39,941 nt of DNA, from NCBI GenBank assembly GCA_017455295.1, contig JAFTBJ010000054.1, positions 1-39,941 on the forward strand, in the 5' to 3' direction. Position numbers and translations under genes: made by a program. How positions within the stretch are numbered: the first letter of the stretch is position 1; each line of letters starts with the position of its first letter. Of this stretch, positions 16,560-23,642 are shown piece after piece. The DNA comes from Clostridia bacterium (GTDB lineage Bacteria > Bacillota > Clostridia > Oscillospirales > Acutalibacteraceae). The notes under the pieces were generated by a model. The model saw only the letters and a list, made by a program, of their open reading frames with translations. It was not told where the DNA came from and made no database searches.

Positions 16560-16594
16560 AATCCCCCGAAGCTACTGCTTCGGGGGATTTTTTT
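16560..16594. terminator. Bidirectional terminator between the C39 gene and the small conserved gene
   Basis: A 13-bp perfect stem (16560-16572 with 16577-16589) and loop TACT are flanked by an A-run on the left and a T-run on the right. Confidence 0.9.
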
Positions 16595-16612
16595 GATGTT
16601 CAAACAAGAGAC

Positions 16613-16834
16613 TCAGTTCCAATTTTGCGCCTTGTCTTTGGCGATGCGCACGATCGTCTCTGCCGGATAGGGGGATTCCTCGCCGCCGCGGCCCAGGATG
16701 AAATAATGGCCTTCGGGAGCTTGATAGAGGATCTCTTCGTAGCCGGTGGGATCGCCGAACGCGCCGTTCACTTTGCGCGCGATCTCGGTAGCGGTTTCGG
16801 TGTCGTACACTTTTTTGCAGATGATCTTTTGCAT
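16613..16834 (-). CDS. Small conserved hypothetical protein, 73 residues
   Basis: The product begins MQKIICKKVYDTETATEIA and continues with FGDPTGYEEILYQAPEGHYF and LGRGGEESPY. This pattern (an N-terminal KxYDTETAxxIA, then EExLYxxxxGxYFxxGxGG) recurs in small Firmicutes proteins of unknown function, which I recognise as a type but cannot name. I start at 16834 because AGGAG lies 11 bases upstream on the minus strand (complement of 16846-16850); a longer frame to 16933 has no ribosome-binding site and crosses the promoter. It has its own promoter and terminator. No signal peptide, membrane segment or known catalytic motif is visible. Confidence 0.75.
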   Translation of the reverse strand: MQKIICKKVYDTETATEIARKVNGAFGDPTGYEEILYQAPEGHYFILGRGGEESPYPAETIVRIAKDKAQNWN

Positions 16835-16889
16835 GGGGAGACACACTCCTTTTTTGATAGTATCCAAGCCACATGGACTTACAAACCAT

Positions 16890-16918
16890 ATTGTAGCCGA
16901 AAACGCCTCAAAAAACAA
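16890..16918 (-). promoter_or_regulatory. Promoter of the 73-residue protein gene
   Basis: On the minus strand TTGTTT (16913-16918) and TACAAT (16890-16895) are 17 bases apart. It lies between this gene and the end of queT. Confidence 0.6.
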
Positions 16919-16939
16919 GCACTCAAAACGCACGAAAAT

Positions 16940-17524
16940 TCAGGGGTTTCGACGCGATTTGTCATGTGACCTGCATAAAGATCCGGATTTTCCCGCCAAA
17001 AACAGCTTGTTTTTGACGCCGGTCTTTTCGATCGCCAGAAACACGATCACGCCACCCGCGATGGCGACCACCGCCTCACCGGCGCCGACTTCTGCCGCCA
17101 TCAGGCCAAAGCCTTCCCACGAGAACCCGCCGAGCACCATGAAGCATAGCTCCAGTCCGATGATCGCCGCGTTGAAGAATACGGGCGGGATGGTAGAGAG
17201 CACCGGGACGCCGAACCATCGAACATTTCGCAGGCCGTAGCTGCACAACGCGGCGAGCAGGGTGGCGACGCTGCCGAAGGCGATATCCATCAGCCCGGCC
17301 GGGTTGGCGCCGACGCCGAGGCCGATCGCGTTTGCAAGCACGCAGCCGAGCGTCAGCCCCGGGATCGCCGCCGGGGTGAACACCGGCAGGATGGTGAGGG
17401 CTTCGGACAAACGAAATTGCACCGGGCCAAAGCTCAGCACGGGGAGAATGAGCGTCAGCGCCGCATACAGCGCCGCGATCACCCCGGCTTCGGTCAACCG
17501 GTGCAGCGAACGAGATGATTTCAT
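16940..17524 (-). CDS. queT: QueT family queuosine-precursor transporter (ECF S-component)
   Basis: This 194-residue membrane protein matches QueT: LTEAGVIAALYAALTLILPV, then PVQFRLSEALTILPVFTP, GLTLGCVLANAIGLG and DIAFGSVATLLAAL. It has five to six hydrophobic helices and imports a queuosine precursor such as preQ1, working with a shared ECF energising module encoded elsewhere. The call is strengthened by the preQ1-I riboswitch directly upstream. The C-terminus is longer and more basic (GSLCRSHDKSRRNP) than usual. The start at 17524 has AGGAGG nine bases upstream, within the riboswitch tail. It is transcribed divergently from the GntR operon. Confidence 0.93.
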   Translation of the reverse strand: MKSSRSLHRLTEAGVIAALYAALTLILPVLSFGPVQFRLSEALTILPVFTPAAIPGLTLGCVLANAIGLGVGANPAGLMDIAFGSVATLLAALCSYGLRNVRWFGVPVLSTIPPVFFNAAIIGLELCFMVLGGFSWEGFGLMAAEVGAGEAVVAIAGGVIVFLAIEKTGVKNKLFLAGKSGSLCRSHDKSRRNP

Positions 17525-17533
17525 AATGAGGGT

Positions 17534-17577
17534 CCTCCTAGTTTTGTTTTAGGTCAGGATGGAATTGCGAACTGACC
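17534..17577 (-). ncRNA. preQ1-I riboswitch controlling queT
   Basis: On the minus strand a stem GGTCAG/CTGACC (17572-17577 and 17552-17557) encloses the loop TTCGCAATTCCATC, followed by the A-rich tail TAAAACAAAACTAGGAGG. The stem, the UUCGCA loop start, and the AAAACAAAAC(U)A tail that folds back as a pseudoknot match the class I preQ1 aptamer (compare the Thermoanaerobacter tengcongensis form). The last tail bases run straight into the AGGAGG ribosome-binding site, so ligand binding should hide it and repress translation. Confidence 0.88.
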
Positions 17578-17604
17578 GCGCGGCTTTCTGTTTCGCGCAC
17601 CGCT

Positions 17605-17633
17605 ATCATACCGGGTTTTCGGCTGTTTGTCAA
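17605..17633 (-). promoter_or_regulatory. Promoter of queT
   Basis: On the minus strand TTGACA (17628-17633) and TATGAT (17605-17610) are 17 bases apart; the transcript would begin about 20 bases before the riboswitch. Confidence 0.8.
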
Positions 17634-17650
17634 GTGTTTTGAAAATTTGC

Positions 17651-17679
17651 TTGACAAAGAAAGAAACCCGCGCTATAAT
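17651..17679 (+). promoter_or_regulatory. Promoter of the GntR-ABC operon
   Basis: TTGACA (17651-17656) and TATAAT (17674-17679) match the consensus exactly with a 17-base spacer. Confidence 0.9.
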
Positions 17680-17710
17680 CTAACTGTATTATAACGCATA
17701 ATACAGTTAG
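17680..17710 (+). promoter_or_regulatory. Operator palindrome for the GntR-type repressor
   Basis: CTAACTGTATTAT (17680-17692) and its perfect reverse complement (17698-17710) flank AACGC. It starts directly after the -10 box and covers the expected transcription start, the position of a repressor site. Autoregulation by the first gene of the operon is inferred from the YtrA family. Confidence 0.8.
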
Positions 17711-17739
17711 AACGGTCAGGAAAGGAGAGAGCGAAAAGG

Positions 17740-18120
17740 ATGTTTCAAATCGATCCCATGGCGCGCACGCCGATTTATGAGCAACTGACCGCGCAGATCG
17801 AGCGGCTGGTGCTGCTGGGCGTCCTGCAGCCGGGCGATGCGCTGCCGTCGGTGCGCAATCTGTCTTGTGAGCTGGCGGTCAACCCGAACACGGTACAAAA
17901 AGCCTTTAACGAGCTGTATCAGCGCGGGGTTCTGGCGGCGGTGCCGGGGCGCGGGTGCTTTGTGGCGCCGGATGCGCGGGAGCACCTGCAAACGGTGGGG
18001 CGCGAAAAGCTGGACGGATTTCGCGAGCTGGCGCACGAGCTGCTGCTTGCCGGAATTTCTAAGAAGGACTTGATCGATGCGATCGACCAAGCGGATAAAA
18101 AGGAGGGAGAGGCAGAATGA
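17740..18120 (+). CDS. GntR family regulator, YtrA subfamily
   Basis: This 126-residue protein is a short GntR regulator with only the winged helix-turn-helix (PIYEQLTAQIERLVLLGVLQ, then LPSVRNLSCELAVNPNTVQK and GVLAAVPGRGCFVA) and a brief helical tail for dimerisation (about 85-126), as in B. subtilis YtrA. It lacks a ligand domain. It heads an operon with an ABC ATPase and a permease, with ATGA overlaps, and a perfect palindrome covers the promoter start, so it most likely represses its own operon until cell-envelope stress or another signal relieves it. AAAGGAGAG at 17721-17729 precedes the ATG. Confidence 0.9.
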   Translation: MFQIDPMARTPIYEQLTAQIERLVLLGVLQPGDALPSVRNLSCELAVNPNTVQKAFNELYQRGVLAAVPGRGCFVAPDAREHLQTVGREKLDGFRELAHELLLAGISKKDLIDAIDQADKKEGEAE

Positions 18121-19028
18121 TTGAAGCACAAAACCTAACCAAACGCTTTGACGGCTATACGGCGCTGGATGCGATCACCTGCACCATCCCGGACGGATGC
18201 GTGTACGGCATGGTCGGCTCCAACGGCGCCGGCAAATCCACCTTTTTGCGCACGGTGTGCGGCATCTACCGCCCGGACGGCGGGCGGGTGACGGTGGACG
18301 GCCAGCCGATCCACGAAAATCCGGCTGTCAAATCCCAGCTGCTGCTGGTGCCGGACGACTTATATTTGATGAACGGCGCGTCGCCCGAAGGGCTGATGCG
18401 CGCCTATGCGGCGGCCTATCCTTATTTTGATAAACAGCGGGCAGAGGCGCTGCTATCTGCTTTCCGGCTGCCGAAGAACCGCTCGACGAGCACCTTTTCA
18501 AAAGGTATGAAGCGGCTGACGGTCACGGCGCTGTCGCTCGCCTGCCGGGCGCGGTACATCTTCTTTGACGAGACGATGGACGGCCTTGACCCCGTGATGC
18601 GGCATGTGGTTAAAAGCGTGATCGCGGACGACGTTGCGAGCTATGGTACGACGGCGGTCGTCGTGTCCCATTCGCTTCGGGAGCTGGAAGACCTGTGCGA
18701 TCAGCTGGCGCTCATCCACCGGGGCGGCATGGTGCTGCAACAGGACGTCAGCACGATGAAGACGAGCCTCTTCAAGGTGCAGATCGCGTTCGGGGAGCCG
18801 TTTGATCGCAGCGCCTTCCCGGAGCTTTCGATCGTGCATTATGTGCAGCACGGCTCGGTCGCCAACATGATCGTCAGCGGCGACCGGGAGGAAGCAGCGG
18901 CGCTGCTGCGGGCGAAAAACCCGCTGCTCTGCGAGCTGCTGCCGCTGACGCTCGAAGAAGTGTTCACCTATGAACTGCAGGCAAGAGGCTACGATTTCAA
19001 TACGATCACGGAGGGGTTGACGTCATGA
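18117..19028 (+). CDS. ABC transporter ATP-binding protein (YtrB-like)
   Basis: This 303-residue ATPase has Walker A GSNGAGKSTF (residues about 35-44), a diverged signature FSKGMKRLT in place of LSGGQ, Walker B YIFFDETMDGLDP and the switch His in VVSHSLRELEDL. The C-terminal 80 residues form the extra domain usual in exporter ATPases of this group. It overlaps the regulator and the permease by four bases each. Exporters paired with YtrA-type regulators are often induced by cell-wall-active antibiotics, but the substrate is not shown here. Confidence 0.92.
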   Translation: MIEAQNLTKRFDGYTALDAITCTIPDGCVYGMVGSNGAGKSTFLRTVCGIYRPDGGRVTVDGQPIHENPAVKSQLLLVPDDLYLMNGASPEGLMRAYAAAYPYFDKQRAEALLSAFRLPKNRSTSTFSKGMKRLTVTALSLACRARYIFFDETMDGLDPVMRHVVKSVIADDVASYGTTAVVVSHSLRELEDLCDQLALIHRGGMVLQQDVSTMKTSLFKVQIAFGEPFDRSAFPELSIVHYVQHGSVANMIVSGDREEAAALLRAKNPLLCELLPLTLEEVFTYELQARGYDFNTITEGLTS

Positions 19029-20476
19029 AAAAAACAATCTTTGACGGGCGTCTCTTTGTGGAAGCCCTGCGGCGGCTGCGCACGATCGGCATCGTACACG
19101 CGGCGGTGTGCACTGTGATCAGCGTGATGCCGCTGTTGCTGCTCAGCGTGATCGACGAGTACGATTTTGATCTGCCGTATACCACCATCGCGATGCTGTA
19201 TGTGTCGATGTATGTGTTTGCGCCGCTTTACTCGCTGCTGACCTTCCGGTTTTTGATGACCCGCAGCGCGAGCGATTTCCACCATGGCCTGCCGCAGACG
19301 CGGCCGTGCCTTTTCTTGAGCTTTGCGGCCGCGGCGGCCGCGATGTATACGGCGGTGGTGTCGCTGGTCGCGGTGGCCGGTCCGGCGTTTTTGGCGCTGC
19401 GGTACGGTATTTCCGAGCTGCCGATCGCGGATACGCTCAGCTGGACGTTCGGGCTGTGGCTCGGCGGACTGGCGACCATGATGGCGGCGGCGCTCGCAAT
19501 GGCGCTGTCCGGCCGCGTGTTCAGCGCGATTTGTGCGTGGGTCATGATCGCCTTTGTGCCGCGGCTGCTTTTGGCGGTGCTGGTGAACGGGACGCTGCAG
19601 GTCGCGTCGGTGATCCCGGCGGATCAGCTCGGCTGGTTTTTGGGATTGCCGAATATTGTCACGTTTGGTAATCCGGCGAATAGCTTGGGGGTGGAATGGA
19701 TCTACACCGCGGCGCTCGTGCTGCTCTACGGCGGACTGGCGCTTTTCGCCTTCTGTCGCCGTCCGAGCGAGGCGGCGGGGCAGTCGGCGGCCTCCCGCGG
19801 CATGCAAACGGTGTACCGGCTGGTGGTCGGGTTTGTGTTCTGCCTGCCGGCGATCTATTCGCTGTATACGATGTTTACCGGCGTGGCGGAATACGGCATG
19901 CTGTTCGGCGAGGCCGGTGTGGTGGAAGTGGTCATGTACTATGTGACCGCGCTGATGGCCTATTTTCTCTTTGAGCTCATCACCACCCGCAAGCCGAAAA
20001 ATCTGCTGCGGGCGATGCCGTGGCTCGGCGTGCTGGTCGCGCTGAACGTGGTCGTGATCGCCGGGATGACCGCCTTTACGAACATGGCGTGGAGCTATCA
20101 CCCAGAGGCGAGCGAGGTGCAGGAGATCACGGTCGTATCGGTCAAACCGTATGATTATTATGGCTTGGATAATCCGAAATATGAGGATATCCATGGCACG
20201 ACGTTTGATGGCAAAGGCAAAGAGGTGTTGTGCAAGGGACTCAAACGCGGGATCCAAAAGGCATCGAGCAATCCGTATTTCTCCTACCTGTATAACGACG
20301 ACTATGGTGAAGCGGGCTATTGGGACGAAAACGACGAATACGTCTACCCGTCCGGCACACCGATGACGGTGACCGCCGCGTTCCTGCAGGACGGGCGCAC
20401 CCGCTACCGGCAGTTCACGTTGACGGCGGCCGAATACGACACGCTGGTGGAGCTGACCACGAAAAAGGGCGCCTAA
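19025..20476 (+). CDS. ABC transporter permease with C-terminal extracytoplasmic-type domain
   Basis: This 483-residue protein has about eight to ten hydrophobic segments between residues 20 and 360 (for example MPLLLLSVIDEYDF, LSFAAAAAAMYTAVVSLVAV, VGFVFCLPAIYSLYTMFTG, WLGVLVALNVVVIAGMTAF). The last 120 residues (from about HPEASEVQEITVVSVKPY) are soluble and rich in Tyr and Asp (PYFSYLYNDDYGEAGYWDEN). They probably lie outside the membrane and may sense or bind the substrate. It is the permease of the upstream ATPase and overlaps it by ATGA. The closest known architecture is the YtrC/YtrD type; the tail has no motif I know. Confidence 0.85.
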   Translation: MKKTIFDGRLFVEALRRLRTIGIVHAAVCTVISVMPLLLLSVIDEYDFDLPYTTIAMLYVSMYVFAPLYSLLTFRFLMTRSASDFHHGLPQTRPCLFLSFAAAAAAMYTAVVSLVAVAGPAFLALRYGISELPIADTLSWTFGLWLGGLATMMAAALAMALSGRVFSAICAWVMIAFVPRLLLAVLVNGTLQVASVIPADQLGWFLGLPNIVTFGNPANSLGVEWIYTAALVLLYGGLALFAFCRRPSEAAGQSAASRGMQTVYRLVVGFVFCLPAIYSLYTMFTGVAEYGMLFGEAGVVEVVMYYVTALMAYFLFELITTRKPKNLLRAMPWLGVLVALNVVVIAGMTAFTNMAWSYHPEASEVQEITVVSVKPYDYYGLDNPKYEDIHGTTFDGKGKEVLCKGLKRGIQKASSNPYFSYLYNDDYGEAGYWDENDEYVYPSGTPMTVTAAFLQDGRTRYRQFTLTAAEYDTLVELTTKKGA

Positions 20477-20489
20477 AGCGACTATAGAA

Positions 20490-20529
20490 ATGAACACGCC
20501 CATCGGCCAATGCCGATGGGCGTGTTCAT
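20490..20529. terminator. Bidirectional terminator after the ABC operon
   Basis: An 18-bp perfect stem with loop CAAT (20490-20507 and 20512-20529) lies between the convergent permease and M14 peptidase genes; its right arm touches the stop codon of the latter. Confidence 0.85.
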
Positions 20530-21401
20530 TATAAGGTGGCAAAGGCGAGCAGCATCTCGCTTGTTTTATCCCAAATAGGATCAAGGTCGTCGGCGGGGAG
20601 CGGGTTGACCCCGCGCCCGAGTTCCAAGGTGAAGCCGAAGCGGCCATACTGCTCGATGAACCAGTCTTTCATCCCGCCGCCGGTCGCGAGCGGTTCGGGG
20701 GAGGCGACGCGGTAGCCGGAAAGGGCGGCGAGCATTTCGGCGACGGCGCGGGCTTCTTTCGGGGTGCGGTCGCCGTATTGCCAATAGATCTCTTCCCCCT
20801 GTGAATGGAGCGCGAGCAGTTGCGACACCCGCACGCGGCGGCAAAGATCGCACACCGCCCGCGTTTCCGGCTCGCTTTCGGGAGAGAAGCCGCCAAAACG
20901 GCGGGGTGCGGGGCCGACAATGCCGATTTTTTGTTCCAGCTCTTGCAATTTTTTCCAACCGGCGTTAAAATTGTGGTTGAGGTCGACGCCGCGCGCGTTG
21001 GCCTGCCAGCGCCCCGGTACGTCGCTGCCGAGAGAACGCAGCCACGCCCGCCGGTTTTGGGGGGCAGAGCGAGCGCCCGACAGCGCGATCGCCACCCCGT
21101 CGGGGTTGACCTGCGGCAGGATGACGACGGCGCGGTCGCGCGGCTCGCCGAGGCGGCAAAGCGCTTCCAAAAGCCGCAGCGCCACAAGCGACGTCAGCCA
21201 TTCCTGCGCGTGAACAGCCGCCGCGACCAGCACGATGCGGGACGCGTCCCGCCCGAGCACATAGGCGTCGATCGACCGGCCGCAGACGCTTTGCCCGATC
21301 GACACGATGGACAGTGCGGGATAGCGGCGGTGCAGCGCCCGGCCATAGGCGGCAACCGCCGCGGGCGAGGCGGGGACGGGCAGGATCAGGGAATCATACA
21401 A
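20529..21401 (-). CDS. M14 family metallocarboxypeptidase
   Basis: The product, about 290 residues, carries the M14 zinc motif as HAQEW (with VAAAVHAQEWLTSLVALRLL), the third ligand His in LLALHSQGEEIYW, substrate residues in RGVDLNHNFN, and the catalytic Glu in FGFTLELG. This fits the gamma-D-glutamyl-diaminopimelate peptidase branch that trims peptidoglycan peptides, although no LysM or signal peptide is present, which suggests a cytoplasmic recycling role. I prefer TTG 21401, 11 bases after AGGAG; GTG 21413 would overlap the ribosome-binding site itself. It is divergent from the Nudix gene, with 51 bases between. Confidence 0.85.
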   Translation of the reverse strand: MYDSLILPVPASPAAVAAYGRALHRRYPALSIVSIGQSVCGRSIDAYVLGRDASRIVLVAAAVHAQEWLTSLVALRLLEALCRLGEPRDRAVVILPQVNPDGVAIALSGARSAPQNRRAWLRSLGSDVPGRWQANARGVDLNHNFNAGWKKLQELEQKIGIVGPAPRRFGGFSPESEPETRAVCDLCRRVRVSQLLALHSQGEEIYWQYGDRTPKEARAVAEMLAALSGYRVASPEPLATGGGMKDWFIEQYGRFGFTLELGRGVNPLPADDLDPIWDKTSEMLLAFATL

Positions 21402-21452
21402 AGCGGCACACACTCCTTTTTATTTCACTATATGGGAAAGGGCGAACGAATT

Positions 21453-21995
21453 ATGACCGACGAACAGTTGACGGAGAAAACACTGGAGGAACACACCGTC
21501 TTTGAAGGGCGGATCATCACCGTGCGCAACGACGTCGCACTGCTGCCAAACGGCCAGACGGCGAAACGCGAGATCGTGGCGCACCCCGGAGGCGTGTGCG
21601 TCGCGGCGCTGACCGATGATGACGAGCTGCTGTTTGTACGGCAGTTCCGCTACCCCTATGGCGAGATCGTCACCGAGCTGCCGGCCGGCAAGCTCGAAAA
21701 AGGGGAAGACCCAAAAGAAGCGGGCATCCGCGAGCTCAAGGAGGAGACCGGCGCGACGGCGGAGCATGTCGTGTCGCTCGGCAAACTCTATCCCAGTCCC
21801 GGCTACTGCGGCGAGATCATCCATCTGTATTTTGCGACCGGACTCCATTTCGGTGAGCAGTCGCCGGACGAGGACGAGTTTCTTGACGTGCTGCGCATCC
21901 CGCTTTCGGAGGCGGTCGGCATGGTGATGGCCGGCAAGCTTCCCGACGCGAAAACCCAAACGGCGGTGCTCAAAGTCTGGCTGCAGCACCAGTAA
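21453..21995 (+). CDS. Nudix hydrolase, ADP-ribose pyrophosphatase type
   Basis: This 180-residue protein has the Nudix box GKLEKGEDPKEAGIRELKEE followed by TGAT (about residues 79-102), with the upstream VRQFRYPYGEIVTELPAG typical of ADP-ribose pyrophosphatases (NudF/YqkG). It would split ADP-ribose to AMP and ribose 5-phosphate. The ATG at 21453 follows a weak GGAAAGGG; an in-frame ATG at 21432 is possible. Four bases after the stop the third hairpin array begins. Confidence 0.9.
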   Translation: MTDEQLTEKTLEEHTVFEGRIITVRNDVALLPNGQTAKREIVAHPGGVCVAALTDDDELLFVRQFRYPYGEIVTELPAGKLEKGEDPKEAGIRELKEETGATAEHVVSLGKLYPSPGYCGEIIHLYFATGLHFGEQSPDEDEFLDVLRIPLSEAVGMVMAGKLPDAKTQTAVLKVWLQHQ

Positions 21996-21998
21996 TAT

Positions 21999-22089
21999 AC
22001 GGGCGCTTTGCGCCCGTGCGATATATTGACTACGCCAATGCGATATGCCGCTTTGCGGCGGCGCGATATGTTTGCCCTGTCGGGCAAAC
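21999..22089 (+). repeat. Hairpin array C: four hairpins joined by GCGATAT
   Basis: ACGGGCGC/GCGCCCGT with loop TTT (21999-22017), an imperfect ATTG..CAAT (22025-22039), GCCGC/GCGGC with loop TTT (22047-22059) and GTTTGCCC/GGGCAAAC with loop TGTC (22070-22089) are linked by GCGATATA (22018), GCGATAT (22040) and GCGATAT (22063). Stems differ from one another and from arrays A and B, but the linker and the loop types are the same. Confidence 0.85.
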
Positions 22090-22098
22090 GAGAACGAC

Positions 22099-22194
22099 GG
22101 TACGGCAGATTGTGTAAAATCCTCTTATATCTCCGGCGTGCCGTAGGCGCGATGCCTACATCGCGCCGGGGATAACCCACAATCTTCCGGCACC
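22099..22194. repeat. Nested 96-bp palindromic element
   Basis: Three layers of inverted sequence share one centre: an outer GGTACGGCAGATTGTG (22099-22114) with CACAATCTTCCGGCACC (22178-22194), a middle CTCCGGCG (22131-22138) with CGCCGGGG (22164-22171), and an inner GTAGGC (22143-22148) with GCCTAC (22154-22159). It looks like a small non-coding mobile repeat, distinct from the hairpin array next to it. Confidence 0.6.
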
Positions 22195-22207
22195 GCTCTA
22201 CCAAAAC

Positions 22208-22239
22208 AAAAAAGCACCCCGTAGGGGGGTGCTTTTTTT
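22208..22239. terminator. Bidirectional terminator at the end of the rimP-nrnA operon
   Basis: AAAAAGCACCCC pairs with GGGGTGCTTTTT around a short G-rich loop; A- and T-runs on both sides allow use from either strand. The nrnA stop lies seven bases away. Confidence 0.85.
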
Positions 22240-22245
22240 ATCGTC

Positions 22246-23232
22246 TTATCTGGTCGCTTGGCGGGGCTTTTCCTGCACGCGGGGGATTGTGTCGGCGATC
22301 ATCTGCAGCATCCGCTCAATTGCCGCATCGAGTGGGCCGTCGAGCGTGCAGCCTGCGGCGCGGACGTGTCCGCCGCCGCCGAGCGGCTGACAAATCGCGG
22401 AGGCGTCGGCATGGTTGCCGGTGCGCACGCTGACTTTGTAGCTGCCGTCCGCTTTTTCGCGGAGCATCACGCCCACCCAAACTCCTTCGATCTGGCGGGG
22501 GATGGGGGCGAGCCCTTCCATGTCGTTTTCACGCGCGCCGCTGTTTTCGACCATGCCGAGGGTGATCGGCATGACGGCGACGCGGCCGCCATAGAAAAAG
22601 CGCATCCCGGCGAGAGCTTCCCGCTCGAGCGCGACGCGGGCGCGGGATTTGATGTCAAACATGGTGCGGTTGATCATCTCGAACCGCACGCCGTGATCCA
22701 GCATCTCGGCCGCCATGCGATGGGTATAGGCGTCGGCGTTCGAATATTTGAAACAGCCGCTGTCGGTCGCGATGCCGGTGTAGATCGCTTCGGCGATGGC
22801 CTGATCGAACACGACGTCCATCGCCTTGAGCACTTCGGTCACCGCCATCGCGGCGGCGGCATAATCGGCTTTGAGCAACAGCTCGCTTGCATACTGCACG
22901 TTGGACGCGTGGTGGTCAATGCACAGATCCACCCGGTCGCCGTACGGCTCGCAAAGCGAGCCGAGCAGCGCCTTGTCCGCCACGTCCACGGCGCAGATGA
23001 ATTGCGGCTCGAACGACTCGTCGTCAAGCCCTTCCATCAGAAAATCGTATTTCTCCGGAATGACGTCGCCGCAGACAACGCGGGCGCGCTTGCCCTTTTG
23101 CCGCAGGGCGCGGCACAGGGCGAACCCGCTGCCGAGCGTGTCGCCGTCCGGATATTGATGGGTCAAAATCAGCACGTCGTCTGCCGCCAATAAGCGATGG
23201 GCGGCGGCGGATACGTCGATGAGGGTGCTCAT
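22246..23232 (-). CDS. nrnA: DHH-family bifunctional oligoribonuclease / pAp phosphatase
   Basis: This 328-residue protein matches NrnA, which degrades nano-RNAs and dephosphorylates 3'-phosphoadenosine 5'-phosphate. Metal motifs are ILTHQYPDGDTLGSG near the N-terminus, FICAVDVAD, the namesake CIDHHASN (about residue 110) and GIATDSGCFKYSN. The C-terminal DHHA1 domain ends in QPLGGGGHVRAAGCTLDG. AGGAGG lies seven bases before the ATG, and the start overlaps the rbfA stop by four bases. It is the last gene of the operon, a normal place for nrnA in Firmicutes. Confidence 0.93.
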   Translation of the reverse strand: MSTLIDVSAAAHRLLAADDVLILTHQYPDGDTLGSGFALCRALRQKGKRARVVCGDVIPEKYDFLMEGLDDESFEPQFICAVDVADKALLGSLCEPYGDRVDLCIDHHASNVQYASELLLKADYAAAAMAVTEVLKAMDVVFDQAIAEAIYTGIATDSGCFKYSNADAYTHRMAAEMLDHGVRFEMINRTMFDIKSRARVALEREALAGMRFFYGGRVAVMPITLGMVENSGARENDMEGLAPIPRQIEGVWVGVMLREKADGSYKVSVRTGNHADASAICQPLGGGGHVRAAGCTLDGPLDAAIERMLQMIADTIPRVQEKPRQATR

Positions 23233-23603
23233 GTCGATTCCTCCTCTCGCTGCCGATCCTGCTCATGGATCGTGCGCAGCGTTTGAGAAATGGAGGCGCT
23301 GTAGGCAATGGAATCGTCCGCCACAAACCGCAGTTCGGGCACTTGGCGGAGTTTCAGCGCCGCGCCCAGCTCCCGCCGCATATAACCGGCGGCCGAGCGC
23401 AGCCCTTTGACCGCGTTTTGCGCGGCCGGCATGCCGTCCATGGAGCTGACGTACACGGTGGCATACGACAGATCGTTCGTGACCTCTGTGCGCACGATGG
23501 ACAGCATGGTGGCGTTCACACGCGGATCCTTCACGGTGCGCAGGATCGCGGTCAATTCGCGCGTGATATCTTCGCGCAAGCGTTCATGGCGATGTCCCGC
23601 CAT
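23229..23603 (-). CDS. rbfA: Ribosome-binding factor A
   Basis: The product, 124 residues from the ATG at 23603, matches RbfA, a KH-fold factor for 30S subunit maturation and cold adaptation. The sequence shows RHERLREDITRELTAIL, VKDPRVNATMLSIVRTEVTN, YATVYVSS and LRQVPELRFVADDSI, all typical. I choose 23603 because AGGAGG is eight bases upstream; an in-frame GTG three codons earlier sits on the ribosome-binding site. It overlaps nrnA and follows infB by about 40 bases. Confidence 0.93.
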   Translation of the reverse strand: MAGHRHERLREDITRELTAILRTVKDPRVNATMLSIVRTEVTNDLSYATVYVSSMDGMPAAQNAVKGLRSAAGYMRRELGAALKLRQVPELRFVADDSIAYSASISQTLRTIHEQDRQREEEST

Positions 23604-23642
23604 CGGACACACCTCCTTGATTGCGGGGATAGCGATGTATCA

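Noticed and set aside
17680-17710. Reading the GntR palindrome as a terminator.
   Set aside because: It begins next to a consensus -10 box and has no T-run, so an operator is far more likely.
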